Shown piece by piece: positions 33,701 to 40,947 of a DNA stretch of 64,000 bases (its first letter is position 1; every line of letters begins with the position of its first letter). Below the pieces are notes generated by a model. That model was given only the letters and a program-made list of their open reading frames with translations, did not search any database and had not been told where the DNA came from. A program made the translations under genes and the position numbers. This DNA is from Eukaryota sp. TZLM1-RC (Eukaryota > Metamonada: BaSk clade). The stretch covers positions 1,178,001-1,242,000 of the forward strand of contig JAUPSS010000005.1 in assembly GCA_040285825.1 (NCBI GenBank), written 5' to 3'.

Positions 33701-35019
33701 CTAGCTGCTCCAGTTGCCTTAACTTTACCATAACTATCCAAGAAAAAGCTAGTGTATTCCGTAGCCGCTACTTCAACACAATGGGAAACTTGGATCACGT
33801 CATATGGATTAGTGTACCAGATAGTTGAATCTGTTCTACCATAACCTAATTCACCATATTGGTTATTTCCAAAAGATTTGACAAAATTATTTTCAAGTAT
33901 AACCAAAGTATGTGTCCTTCCACCAACAGAAAAAATAGCATTATCTATAGCAGTAGTGGCTGGTGAAGGTCGATCACTGGTACTGAAACCTGTCCCTTGT
34001 CCTAGTTGACCCCTAGAATTACGTCCCCATGTCCACAGAACCCCTTCATTAGTGATGGCATGGCCGGTATCTCTACCACAACCAACAAATTTGATATTGG
34101 AAAGTGCTGAAACTTCTGTAGGTGAAGATCTATCACTAGTATGACCTAAACCAAGCTGGCCCCTATTGTTCCTACCCCAAGAGTAGACAGTACCACTGGA
34201 ATCTAGGGCAAGAGTGTATTCGCGTTGGGAACATATTGATATTATATTATTCAGCTTTTGATCATTTATCTTTTGAGGAATAGGTCTTCGGGCATCACTA
34301 ATGTCCAGGCCTAATTGACCGCGATCATTCGCGCCCCAACTAAGAACAGTGCCATCGAGAAGTAGGGCATGTACATGGTGCTCTCCCGCAGACATTGCTT
34401 TGATTCGATGTGATGTGAAAAGCGGGAGGGGGGTCGTTGTATCATCTCGGTTACCTAAACCTAGTTCACCTTCATAATTCTCACCCCAAACAAATGCAGA
34501 AATGGTATCTGAAAGATCATTTACTATTGAAATTTCACCATCAGTAATTATATTTATACTTGCGTTATCCACAAAGTCAACATCACCTTGAATCCACTCC
34601 CCACCACCACCGGTTATGTGGAGAGCATGGTTATCCAATGTTAAAAGAGTTTCACTATCGATTATGATTGATCCAGTCGAGGTTTTGCATGAATCAGTGC
34701 AAGAAGCATCCGATCCGAGAGTTCCTCCTTTCCAAACAAACTCATCTGTAATGGTGAGAACAGCGTTGTTTTCGAAATGAATGATGGTTCCACTATGTAA
34801 TGTCAAAGATTCAACCTCGAAGTTTGAAGAGATCGTCAGTGTCTTGGATGCTTCAAGAGGAGGAATAAAAGCTGTGGAGGAAGATTCGGGAAGTGAAGGC
34901 TCCCAACAAGATGGATCATCAAACGCACTATCTGTAGTACAAACAAAGACAACTGTACCATAGCAGCAGCTTAGCAACAAAAGCACATAAAGGGTAACGA
35001 GAAAGGACATTATATACAA
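18754..35019 (-). CDS. Giant RCC1/beta-solenoid type I membrane protein (5,421 aa)
   Basis: A single 16.3-kb frame with no intron needed. The N-terminal signal peptide is MSFLVTLYVLLLLSCCYG (second Met at 35010 is an equally good start). Residues about 173-505 hold roughly seven RCC1-type repeats (VWGENYEGELGLG, YSWGRNNRGQLGLG, WTWGRNSRGQLG), a predicted seven-bladed propeller. A pectin-lyase-like start CCGTSSYPCRTLSGAL...PGVYSG near 755-800 opens a very long parallel beta-solenoid with 13 repeats of 176 residues and a second repeat type. Near 4690-4760 is a Cys-rich PSI-like cluster (CSMCTSSQYCGW). A transmembrane helix lies at about 5226-5250, followed by a basic tail of about 170 residues rich in Lys, Ser and Pro. 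It is probably a surface adhesin or receptor; the ligand is unknown. Architecture confidence is high, function low. Confidence 0.9.
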   Translation of the reverse strand: MYIMSFLVTLYVLLLLSCCYGTVVFVCTTDSAFDDPSCWEPSLPESSSTAFIPPLEASKTLTISSNFEVESLTLHSGTIIHFENNAVLTITDEFVWKGGTLGSDASCTDSCKTSTGSIIIDSETLLTLDNHALHITGGGGEWIQGDVDFVDNASINIITDGEISIVNDLSDTISAFVWGENYEGELGLGNRDDTTTPLPLFTSHRIKAMSAGEHHVHALLLDGTVLSWGANDRGQLGLDISDARRPIPQKINDQKLNNIISICSQREYTLALDSSGTVYSWGRNNRGQLGLGHTSDRSSPTEVSALSNIKFVGCGRDTGHAITNEGVLWTWGRNSRGQLGQGTGFSTSDRPSPATTAIDNAIFSVGGRTHTLVILENNFVKSFGNNQYGELGYGRTDSTIWYTNPYDVIQVSHCVEVAATEYTSFFLDSYGKVKATGAARNGQLGLGSSQTSDIDTPQEIAGLSDIISIKAKHRQVLAVESNGNIWRWGRDFTGTRWSPECISTVKGLNAEVSYHNTYIYYPSISDVIPIEISLKSSNAGDGEIVINGTLTVDSDRSVTTEVESFIGGDLILNYGTLIFENDLSIWGSLLSKISTMLDIKENLVLNEGTVLSTNTLEVYEGKTFSGKGTITSAMNIYGSIRPIPELNIEGSVFFHSSSEFICDFSLPAELIVIGHVDINSGSTLVLGIEAQLTTAGTYTLLRFSSHSNEFALSPLFLCENIWNLSYLSETMELELLDAVVDDLGDTAYVSTGGFDDHCCGTSSYPCRTLSGALVRIANVDDTKNVFFYPGVYSGSYTFSQEDLQISRVNGETGNVVFQCANSEALFTVSQSDLGLKAIVASECDHGTIIATDSFINTEDFIVKDSAASVAFELTGSTLNIDNLELNNLAGKVFDVKSDCKVEGVTLKVIDTNTNNDPMMVTDSSTIDLKQAEIINSCVRPAFKAIHSTIIIDDLKISHPDTYSGSLFDASSDSELSLDNINIVKESTTSTTVTCSFTDPLFIVDNSEVTLADSSLIGHLSQTLVGINNADVTFTNVDVLDSQSSGHVELANSDFKATDVEFKKLEGKVFDVKSDSKVEGLNVNVIDTNTNDDPMMVTESSTIDLKQAEIINSCVRPAFESIDSTIIIDDLRVSHPDTYGGSLFDASSNSELTLDNINIVKESTTSTTVTCSFTDPLFTVDNSEVTLADSSLIGHLSQTLVGIINADVTFTNVDVLDSQASGHVDLTNSNFIATDVEFNNLEGKIFDVKSDSKVDTLRVKILNIDTPSEPLLKISSSKVTLIDSEILDSSVFRLIDSTSKSEISLNNLDIVDLTSYSGSFINADDSTLDFTNVKTLGPVYSDGNVISGCANDEPLITLVKSNVDFDDVVVVGCQSQSIVATDSTIDLETVLVRDSTATDGHFELTKTTLTMNNVNFQGLEGRVFNIKDNTKVTGTNVDISDSNSNSDDLIVINNSELTLTTVDLSDTKFSNIIYSKTSTITVTDFDIVHHESNTGSFINVDDSTLDFTNINTLGPVDSDGKVISGCANDEPLITFVKSNVDFDDVVVVGCQSQSIVATDSTIDLNTVLVRDSTAASGHFALTNSNFTTSDVEFNNLEGKVFDVKSDSKVKGLNVKVIDTNTNNDPMMVTDSSTIDLKQAEIINSCVRPAFKSIDSTIKIDDLKISHPDTYSGSLFDASSNSELTLDNINIVKESTTSTTVTCSFTDPLFTVDNSEVTLADSSLIGHLSQTLVGINNADVTFTNVDVLDSQSSGHVELANSDFKATDVEFNNLEGKVFDVKSDSKVKGLNVKVIDTNTNNDPMMVTDSSTIDLKQAEIINSCVRPAFKSIDSTIKIDDLKISHPDTYSGSLFDASSNSELTLDNINIVKESTTSTTVTCSFTDPLFTVDNSEVTLADSSLIGHLSQTLVGINNADVTFTNVDVLDSQSSGHVELANSDFKATDVEFKKLEGQVFDVKSDSKVEGLNVKVIDTNTNNDPMMVTDSSTIDLKQAEIINSCVRPAFKSIDSTIKIDDLKISHPDTYSGSLLDASSNSELTLDNINIVKESTTSTTVTCSFTDPLFTVDNSEVTLADSSLIGHLSQTLVGINNADVTFTNVDVLDSEASGHVELANSDFKATDVEFKKLEGKVFDVKSDSKVEGLNVKVIDTNTNDDPMMVTESSTIDLKQAEIINSCVRPAFESIDSTIIIDDLKVSHPDTYSGSLFDASSDSELTLDNINIVKESTTSTTVTCSFTDPLFTVDNSEVTLADSSLIGHLSQTLVGINNADVTFTYVDVLDSQSSGHVELANSDFKATDVEFKNLEGKVFDVKSDSKVEGLNVKVIDTNTNDDPMMVTDSSTIDLKQAEIINSCVRPAFESIDSVIKIDDLKVSHPDTYSGSLFDASSDSELTLDNINVVKESTTSTTVTCSFTDPLFTIDNSEVTLADSSLIGHLSQTLVGINNADVTFTNVDVLDSEASVHVELANSDFKATDVEFKKLEGKVFDVKSDSKVEGLNVKVIDTNTNDDPMMVTESSTIDLKQAEIINSCVRPAFESIDSTIKIDDLKVSHPDTYSGSLFDASSNSELTLDNINVVKESTTSTTVTCSFTDPLFTIDNSEVTLADSSLIGHLSQTLVGINNADVTFTNVDVLDSEASVHVELANSDFKATDVEFKKLEGKVFDVKSDSKVEGLNVKVIDTNTNDDPMMVTESSTIDLKQAEIIYSCVRPAFESIDSTIKIDDLKVSHPDTYSGSLFDASSDSELTLDNINIVKESTTSTTVTCSFTDPLFTVDNSEVTLADSSLIGHLSQTLVGINNADVTFTNVDVLDSEASVHVELANSDFKATDVEFKKLEGKVFDVKSDSKVEGLNVKVIDTNTNDDPMIVTESSTIDLKQAEIINSCVRPAFESIDSTIKIDDLKVSHPDTYSGSLFDASSHSELTLDNINIVKESTTSTTVTCSFTDPLFTVDNSEVTLADSSLIGHLSQTLVGINNADVTFTNVDVLDSEASGHVELANSDFKATDVEFKKLEGKVFDVKSDCKVEGLNVKVIDTNTNDDPMMVTESSTIDLKQAEIINSCVRPAFESIDSTIKIDDLKVSHPDTYSGSLFDASSHSELTLDNINIVKESTTSTTVTCSFTDPLFTVDNSEVTLADSSLIGHLSQTLVGIHNADVTFTNVDVLDSEASGHVELANSDFKATDVEFKKLEGKVFDVKSDSKVEGLNVKVIDTNTNDDPMMVTESSTIDLKQAEIINSCVRPAFESIDSTIKIDDLKVSHPDTYSGSLFDASSHSELTLDNINIVKESTTSTTVTCSFTDPLFTVDNSEVTMADSSLIGHLSQTLVGINNADVTFTNVDVLDSEASGHVELTNSNFTATDVEFNNLEGKVFDVKSDSKVQGLRLQMLNIDTPSEALMKISSSKVTLIDSQILDSSVFRLIDSTSKSEISLNNLDIFGLTSYSGSFINADDSTLDFTNVKTLGPVDSDNDVISGCANHEPLITLVKSNVDFDDIVVVGCQSQSIVATDSTIDLETVLVRDSTATDGHFELANSNFTATNVEFNNLEGKVFDVKSDSKVQGLNVKVIDTTTNNDSMMLTDSSTIDLKQAEIINSCVRPAFESVDSTIKIHDLKASHPDTYSGSLFDASNNSELTLDNINIVKESTTSTTVTCSFTDPLFTVDNSEFTLADASLIGHLSQTLVGINNADVTFTNVDVLDSQASGHVDLTNSNFTATDVEFNNLEGKVFDVKSDSKVDGLRLPILNIDTPSEALMKISSSKFSLIDSQILDSSVFRLIDSISKSEISLSNLDIVDLTSYSGSFINADDSTLDFTKVKTLGPVDSNGKVISGCANHEPLITLVKSNIDFDDVVVVGCQSQSIVATESIIDLETVLVRDSTATDGHFELTKTLFYGNYVQFTNLTGPIFKAKAASSVEISNFLISASYTTDGIFILRQSGISIFDALVLNTCALDILRLQDTAMTATNLTVINSFSNFGSVVSSTQSIINFTALTIEENVFRPFTSKYCNASRDSLMDIDTSTVFLVNSTIAKVNYSGLYTFNTTLSFINSTLVHHTASLEIMRSNVELMVNSKITITNGGELSIFGSEFNINDMALVSVVEDSMVSSQDSEFVLQDFGEFNIDNSRCDIVINNLHLLDNSLFSPSCEGLVAVNYFYHLDGTRAGSSDLFVLDLYHFTGGVLTSKYFESTTFINGTAIFSSAYNEKISEKNRQLISHNLHIVDTLEWKQKDLYMSSNSRIFVSSTGTVLLDLSGLIIYSTTPPTTLIYIAGTVVSRGCILVTEVIVQFLPYSTFTSIQGTSVLQSTIFGTFARFEVNQNILFRSANVDFRHCTFSGNSDVLFSNAVGELSLFTSTPKLSIRASHLVFYNIQLNKTLMNIEHNSFVTLLVDSSFEFLDCSSSTLLVFNDATDVGSLGSNDCIVDFNNSVLALTGPSLISNTLSLLGSGELLVLDTINFEGNLLVSEQSTAISISNTSTVLFSNSFMDGAFALGSLVNNGSIQLANDMEAIFGLTFSNFGDIEVCNSNITFIESTFVNLGQILDCSFGNSRLNLENSIFNSFTPLNITGTIHIKHSSVTFFADVFVHKVIVESGQLMLKPFVFVSYIKVDIECEDFSPIDTILTDDLFWHSFCDNQGVYIEENSVVGNIKVSSGILKPSNQTLIHSLTLNSPQSTIFIGDNTSVLTQPGPFGYKYGQIVGLGVLLLDNMYCTWQNCFCYENSTKCSPTCVQITSCSMCTSSQYCGWSYDDGLCDSATEIHTPTFHNYDNWYCNHCEQCALQDSIEISSIYTHYLPLGFNLYEIEVVVPYVRDALTWVIDFFEFPLQATVDLNNTSQCANKIPGFLNDADRLQFAYSAPHSNLSSALGNNHFLPYSDSNIWDQRSESCDTVTYSLPIKGENLMNCLENRSFTEGVRVYRGTPILEIFGQVSISLIQASITGNNDQIVLQKTEKFMFSSIMVLKNITIDSCKDGVSLDASEFCESPYDLFKRFYISWQGSEEGQYDFQLEFHSTVKFEKAINLPDNTVPTRLLAAGSLVLITSIDPKRSPFDFLTSYAIETKDGDRVQFELTTQPVQSILNFKDSIGIILSDALIDGFPNNSTFADLRNFHSTGPYASDSPVFAYIVVDRPEFNSLETNSSDFDLDIVSVHMCSKSFYVDEPNLSNYGCLNQHGELLGYSKSLNFTQQNISYANSDESMLIGLVKISPNPQFEKGIHNVHVQFKINNTNLQHSAVSVVLLPMPEDPDTFPLLVLVIVVSIMLITAFTIVILLRTRLSRRKTSKLGKVKPLKPALRPENLPSLASFRKDFIPTALERPRASSGPQLVQLKPIKGKPKDTKQNKKTRKHSNGQLVGSESHGPFLESDLAKTPTTKISKVAQNNHVLPKLNSQKAGLSNRPRLQSTAIPPKTMLPTSLPVVDTLQKKETSLPPLRKVSRPSNHSK
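24951..30230 (-). repeat. Ten tandem 528-bp repeats, zero indels
   Basis: The landmark CTTCAAG recurs at 24951 and, every 528 bp, up to 30231 (10 x 528 = 5,280 bp). Each unit encodes 176 residues of the solenoid with strand-like modules (VFDVKSDSKVEGLNVKVIDT, TIDLKQAEIINSCVRPAF, SGSLFDASSDSELTLDNINI, TVTCSFTDPLFTVDNSEVTL, SQTLVGINNADVTFTNVDVL) and two invariant Cys. Three more units of the same length lie at 23889-24416, 31296-31823 and 31824-32351. Confidence 0.95.
30231..31295 (-). repeat. Second solenoid repeat type (about 532 bp), two copies
   Basis: Interspersed with the 528-bp units are about 177-residue units of a different consensus (SSSKVTLIDSEILDSSVFRL, NADDSTLDFTNVKTLGPV, ISGCANDEPLITLVKSNVDF, CQSQSIVATDSTIDL). 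Two lie here in tandem, and others at about 24417-24950 and about 23360-23888. They alternate with the first type, so the solenoid is built of two unit families. Confidence 0.8.
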
Positions 35020-35048
35020 GTCAGGAAGAAGTTAATATAGAATGGTCA

Positions 35049-37184
35049 GTGCAAATCACATCAGCGACGTTTCTAAAATTGGATTACATATATATTGTTT
35101 TTCTTTTATTTTCTCCCCCTCTTTCTCCATTGTCCAAGTTCCTCCGCATACTTACTGTGGTTCCTGTAAGTTCTGATATGGATGATAATGTCAGTCTAAA
35201 AGATTGGGATGACAACGCATCAATTAAATGTCGTTCTATTGTCAAACCATCTGGACCCCTTTCATCCACTTCTCCTACACACCCTCTTCCCTTCATTTCT
35301 GCCTGGAAAAAAATTTTCTTCAAAATTTTTGCAAAATTTAGAAACATCAAGAAATTGCCCAGAAGCCAGTTCAGCTACGTTACGTCGTAGTATTCATTCT
35401 CTTGCGAGATGCAAACTCCCTGCGCAACAGCAAAAAATTTTTATGTCGAAACCAATTATGAAGCCTCAGAACAGTAATATTGAATTTCGTTCTCCCATTC
35501 AACAACATTGCTCTTCTTCTATTGCAATAAACAGTCAATGAAATAATTTAATTACTAGTAAAAATAAATCAAGACGAAAATGTTCAATTTGCGGAATTAG
35601 TGGTCATAATACTAGGACTTGCAAAGAAAATAAGATTAATGCTTTAAAATTCCAATCAGCTAACCACGTACTTAACACTTGTTTTCTTGGGTCCAACAAT
35701 GGAGAACTTATGGTGACCTTATGGTGCCGGAGTTCAATCATTATTTTCCACTAATATTGAAAAACCAAGTATTGAAACTCTTGAAAAATTAAAGAAGCTC
35801 CATTCTGAAGAAAAATTTGTTTGTCCAAAACCCAGTATTTGTGAGTTTTGGACTAATAATCCAATTAATGCTTCTAAAGTTCTTGCTTTAATTAAAAAGT
35901 TACCAAATGGTAAAGCTGCAGGACCATCAGGAATTTCGTTTGATATTTGAAAAACCGCCTGCAATAAGATACCTGAAATTACAGATGATTTAGCTTTGTA
36001 TTTTAAAATATTGGTTTCATTGAAAGTCATTCCTGCTCCTGAGCTTACTGTTGCCCGTCTTATTGCTTAAGTAAAACCTGGTAGTGATATCAAGCTTTCA
36101 ATAATTCGTCCCATTGCAGTAAGTGAATCTATTTCGTCTGTTTGCTTCAATTATTTTGACTAGAATGGCTGAAAAGGCTGGAAAATTCTTGTCGCCAATG
36201 CAATTTGATACTCAAACGATTGATAGAGCTTCAGTCGCTGTTCTAAAATCAGCTTTGTTCTTTAACTGCAAAGAATACAATTATATTTTCACTTTAGATT
36301 TTAGAAAGGATTCCAATAGTGTAAAAAGAAAAGCAATTTACGAAGTAATTCAAAAACATTTCCCTGAACTATCAAGTGATTTTTTTTGTTTTACCGTAAA
36401 CCCAGTGAATTAGAATATGATGTATTTTCTCTCAAGTATTCATCAGGTGTGAAACAAGGGGATCCTGGAGGCCCATTATTATTTTGTATAGCAATCTAAT
36501 AATCATTGATTGTTATTAAAGAAAAATACCCTTTTCTTAAAATTGAGGGTTACATAGATGACATCTCCCTTATCGGTCTTTTTGATGTTGTCCAAAAAGC
36601 TTCAAATGAAATTGCTGAACAATATGAAATTATTGGTCTTCACTTGAATCCTGAGAAATGTTTATCAATTGGTAATGATGCCAGGGAGTTGATAATTAAT
36701 AATGGTAAAATCCATTTTACCAATTATTCACAAAAAGCTTTCTGTTTTCTACGGTGTTGGACAGGAAATGTTGATGAAATTACTATAAAATTTTTTTTGT
36801 TGCGAAATTGTTGCAAAACTTGGTGCTGAGCTTCAATTAATTTTTGAATTAGAAACAGAAAGACATATCAAATTTTTATTTTAGAAATTTGTTACTCCGG
36901 AAAAATTACTCACTTATTGAGGTCGACAGCACCTTCGTTGTCTATCGATTTTACATAGTTTTCAATGAACTTCGTGCAACTTTCTTTGCTTCCCTATTAG
37001 ATGTGAATCCTGAGCTAATTCGACCTCACTTGTCCTCTTCGTCACAACTCGGTGGTGTTGGCTTCACCGAATCTTCAATTTTTTGTCAAGCAGCTTTTGT
37101 TGGCGGTGGCAAAAATTTTATTTCTGACTTTCTTAATCGTTTCCCTGAAAATATTCATTTGCTGAGTTCATCATTTTCCAAATA
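35049..37184 (+). mobile_element. Degenerate RLE-type LINE (family D), 5' part
   Basis: In order: an N-terminal open segment (ATG at 35178, MDDNVSLKDW); a CCHC zinc knuckle CSICGISGHNTRTC (about 35580-35625); a pre-RT block (LPNGKAAGPSGISFDI at about 35895, followed by a stop); RT pieces SPMQFDTQTIDRASVAVL, TLDFRKDSNSV, SSGVKQGDPGGPLLF and YIDDISLIG (36123-36829); and the linker ending SSIFCQAAFVGGGKNF. Many stops and frameshifts (for example at 35948, 36069, 36411, 36826), so it is a pseudogene. Its 5' end lies within about 150 bp of the start of the giant membrane-protein gene. The same element resumes after the insertion at 37197-37412. Confidence 0.85.
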
Positions 37185-37196
37185 ATTGTATGATAC

Positions 37197-37412
37197 TATG
37201 TATTTATTGAATTTGCACATTTAATTAAATTAACTCATAACTAATGTGACGACTATCATTGAACCAAGATTTCCTCTACAAAATCTTGATCTGCTTGCTG
37301 TCTAGCTGAAGCTTCTCTAATTCGATTGAAAAACCGAGGTACTCTATTAATAATGGCAAATTGAATCCGTGAACGCCATAAAAAATTATCAAATCTTTTC
37401 ATTGTTTTTTCT
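37197..37412 (-). mobile_element. Short 5'-truncated family A LINE nested in the family D LINE
   Basis: 216 bp nearly identical to the family A 3' end (13888-14100). It is flanked by ATTGTATGATAC (37185-37196) and ATTGTATGACAC (37413-37424), a 12-bp target-site duplication with one mismatch. It is truncated inside the C-terminal coding region, as expected of abortive target-primed reverse transcription. Confidence 0.9.
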
Positions 37413-38440
37413 ATTGTATGACACTGATAATGCTATTGATAGAATTCCACGCGAAATTTGATGTCACTGTTTTCCCGACTCAGTTCAAGAGATTCCTCCA
37501 CGAAATTTAGTTAATTTATGATATTGTGTGAAAAATCTCTAACAAAAACTGATAGTAATTTTTGAAGGCTTGGATTATGAAGAGCGTCTTAACTTGGCTA
37601 CACAAAAAAATTCCGCTTTTGCAAATTTTTACTGGTTGTTTGTGTTAGTTTTGCCTCTGGTTTAATTAATCAAGTACCAAGAATTTATGGTTTGTTTTTC
37701 AATGACCCTTGTTTTTTTATTATCTATGCGTCTTCAATCGATCTTTTATTTGGCCTGCTAATCTTCCTCATAGATTAATTTGTAAATGTGGAAAGACTGT
37801 CACTCCAACCCATTTGTTTAATGGTAATCGTTTGATTACTTTTGAAACATAAGTGCATGATACAGTGGGTGATCAGCTTTATTGTATGTTTAAGTCCTAC
37901 AAGATTGAATATTTTTTAGAACTTTTGCGTTCAAATTTGGCTGACGAATCTGACAGAAATTCTGTTGGTGACAGCCGTGGTGATGTGCTAGTTCCCAAAC
38001 TTGATGGATCAATGTTTCAAACAGCTCAATTGAAAAACTGGCACTATCTTATAATTCACCTTTACGAAGAGCTGAAGAAGCGAAAATTATTAATTACACA
38101 AAATAATCAATAATCTGAATTCCAACTCACATACTAAATACCTTCTTTGTCCTTTTGCTATTTCTTTATTTCTTTATTTTGAACCTTGGGTAAAACTGTG
38201 TTATCTTCTTTAGACGATTTTTCATCTATTGTCAAAATTAGAACAGGAAGAATATTTGACTGAACCTTTTGGCAAAAGAGAATTGTATTTTCTATTTTTT
38301 AAGGAATGATTAGCCTTGTTTCTAGCTCGTTATTATCACTAGGAAAATTTTATGAAGAAAATGCTATAGGTAAGTTTTCAATAGTAGATGAGGAGTTTGA
38401 GCAGATTGATTTTATGTTTTTTTTACAATTTTGTTTGAAT
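37413..38440 (+). mobile_element. Degenerate family D LINE, 3' part (RLE domain)
   Basis: It continues the element interrupted at 37197. Recognisable pieces are ...VQEIPPRNLVNL-like sequence at about 37485, LDYEERLNLATQKNSAFANF at about 37565, the zinc finger ICKCGKTVTPTHLFNGN with its last Cys lost (37778-37830), HDTVGDQLYCMFKSYKIEYF, and RGDVLVPKLDGS (about 37977). The second catalytic Asp segment is out of frame. The C-terminus FGKRELYFLFF...SLGKFYEENAIG ends near 38420. Confidence 0.75.
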
Positions 38441-38914
38441 ACAATATTTATAAAATACAGTATTTTAATTATGCTCTTATTCTAGAAACTTTCGAAGGGT
38501 GCCATTTGTTCATCCACCATCAGACGTACAAGAAATCAGATTGACAACCATTACATGAAGAGGCAGTATCAAAAATCAGAAACCTGTTATATTCATTCAA
38601 TATTGTCAAATTTACGCTTTTGATTGATACACCCGTCATGAATTCCCACAACCCAGTGCAAAATTAAATTGTCTCTGGAGACCTGCTCTCATAAAATGCG
38701 TTTGTAGGGGAAATCAGTTTTTATATCAACATCAGGGTTACTGTTTGAAGATTGTACATTTGTGTAAGCAGTACATTACAACAGCTTTATTGATTGTACC
38801 TAAAAATCATAGTATTTTTTCGATTATATTTTAATGTCCAAAATGAAGCAACCTACCTTTTGAATTTTTGAAACGTTTTTTTTTGAAAAACAACATTTAA
38901 TAGAATGTTGTGTT
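38441..38914. other. Non-coding spacer between LINE copies
   Basis: Nothing recognisable; no sustained open frame and no match to other parts of the window that I can see. Confidence 0.4.
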
Positions 38915-39331
38915 AGTGACTATTTAGTGTCCTGGCAGAGTGAAATTGAATGCATGTCTCCTCACATATGGTACAAATGCTTTCCTGCTGATATTCAAGA
39001 AATTCCACCCTGGAGTTTGATTTCCTTGAAATTTGCATATGTTAAATTGCAGAAACAGATATTAAAAGTTTTTGAAAACTTGGATTTCACTGTTCGTCTT
39101 AGCTTGGCTAAAGAAAAGAATCCCGTTTTTGCAAACTTTTTAATTGACCTTAAGGAAAATAGCTCAAGTTGTCTTATTTCCCAGATTCCAAATGTAGATG
39201 GTCTATTATTAAATGATCATCAATGGACAACTGCCTTCAGGATGACGTGTTTTTGTGGCCATGTAGTGTGCCAATTGATTTAGCTCATTAATCTGAATCA
39301 TTTATTTAATTGCAAATTTAATATTACATAT
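38915..39331 (+). mobile_element. Family C LINE, left part (split by a nested LINE)
   Basis: The frame 38927-39283 (SWQSEIECMSPHIWYKCFPA, LNDHQWTTAFRM) matches 60.96-61.3 kb of another family C copy. After a frameshift near 39260 it continues LNHLFNCKFNITY up to 39331, where it stops abruptly at the inserted element. The sequence resumes at 40948 with ITYRSVVHDAVRD. The copy is 5'-truncated at about 38915. Confidence 0.85.
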
Positions 39332-40947
39332 TTTTTTGACCAAAATTTTAATTTTATTCAAAACCTATAAATAAACATCTGAAAAATCCATCTCTCCCAG
39401 AAAAAAAACACTAGATGCAACTCTCTCATAGTGAGATCCAAGAGAAAGCAAAGCATCAGAAACCATCTTCAACATCCCCTTAAAAATAGAAAACACAATT
39501 CTATTTTGCCAAAACAATCTGTTGAAATTTCTCCCAGTTCTTCTCTTTACAATCATTTCAAAATCATCCACAAAACGTAAAGAAGTTGGTGCAAGTGAAC
39601 CAAAAAGGGAAAATACAAAATGGGTACAAATTGTATTTTGTATGCTGTAGACTGGCCAATTTGGACAAAGGTTCATTGTATTTCTTGAATTTAAAATTGT
39701 CAGCATTTGAAAGGGGATTATGAATTTCAGAATTAACTAGCCTTTCATTTGAGGCATTACAAGGATCAACAGACATTACATCCAATGAAATGAAACTTCC
39801 ATCTAATCCAGGTGATATAACATCACCTCTATTATTCTTATGAAAATCATCTTCAGTATCAAACAGATTTGACAATAGAGGTTCCAAGAAGGATTCAATT
39901 CTATGAGATTTACACATACAATATAACTGGTCTTCTACAGCATCATGAACCTTGCTTCTAAAAGTAATAAAATGTTTACAATTTAACAAATGAGTAGTTG
40001 TAATTTCTCGAGAACATTTACAAATTAAATTATGAGGTAAATTATCAGGCCAGATAGAGGAACGAAATCTCATATTAAAATTCCAAGCAGAATCGGTTAA
40101 GAGAGTACCATAAACTTGGGGAATTGTTGTTGCTAAGGCGGAAGAAGTACTGTCACACATATCTTGTAAAAGATTTGCAAAAGCGGGATTCTTTTTCTTG
40201 GCCAAGCCAAGTCTAACATCAAAGTCCAAGCTTTCAAAAATCTTTGACAATTTTTGTTGAAGCTTTTTACAGCAAAACTGTAAATTAAAAAGAGATCGGT
40301 TTGGAATTTCTTGAATTGATTGAGGAAAACATTTGGTCCAAATTTGTGGCGGCAATTTTTCAAGTTCACAAGATAACTCATACAAATAGGGACTGCAATT
40401 GAAAACTAACAGATGAGAAGCATTAGGAAATCTACAAGAAAATTCATAAATAAAATTTCTGCCACCACCCATGAATGCTGATTGACACAAAATTGAAGAC
40501 TTAGTAAATCCAATATCACCCAAATTTGATGAAGAAAATAAATGACTTTTCAACATTCCTGGTTCTACATCCAATAAATCAGGAAAAAAATCTGTTCCCA
40601 ATGAATTAAATGAACGACAAAAATCTAATGCTATGGAAAGAGCACAAGATCTCAAAATGTGGGTTATTCTTCCAGTGTAGCAAATTTTAAGAATGAAAAA
40701 TTTAATATGCTTTTCTATATCTAAAGAAGAAATTGAATCAAATTCAATTTTCATTTTTCCAAATAACTTGCAATTCATTCTGAATTTGAGGCACGTTTCC
40801 TAACCAACAACCAAGGAACTTAAAAGCATCACTACTATAATTAGTAAAAGGGACAATAGAATCGTTTATCACAAGATCTTGAGCAGAAGAGCCAATCACA
40901 ATGCATTTGCTCGCATTAAAATAAAGCCCAATATTTTCATATGAATC
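39332..40947 (-). mobile_element. 5'-truncated family B LINE nested in a family C LINE
   Basis: A 1,616-bp insertion read from 40947 (RT thumb: YENIGLYFNASKCIVIG) to the 3' end at 39332, which has the family B terminus and a short A-tail. The long frame 40778-39564 (404 codons) covers the linker (ILCQSAFMGGGRNFIYEF), the zinc finger CKCS...THLLNC, HDAVEDQLYCMC, NNRGDVISPGLDGS and the C-terminus; small frameshifts lie at about 40755 and 39690. Flanked by an 11-bp direct repeat ATATTACATAT (39321-39331 and 40948-40958). It is the best RLE-domain copy of this family in the window. Confidence 0.93.
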
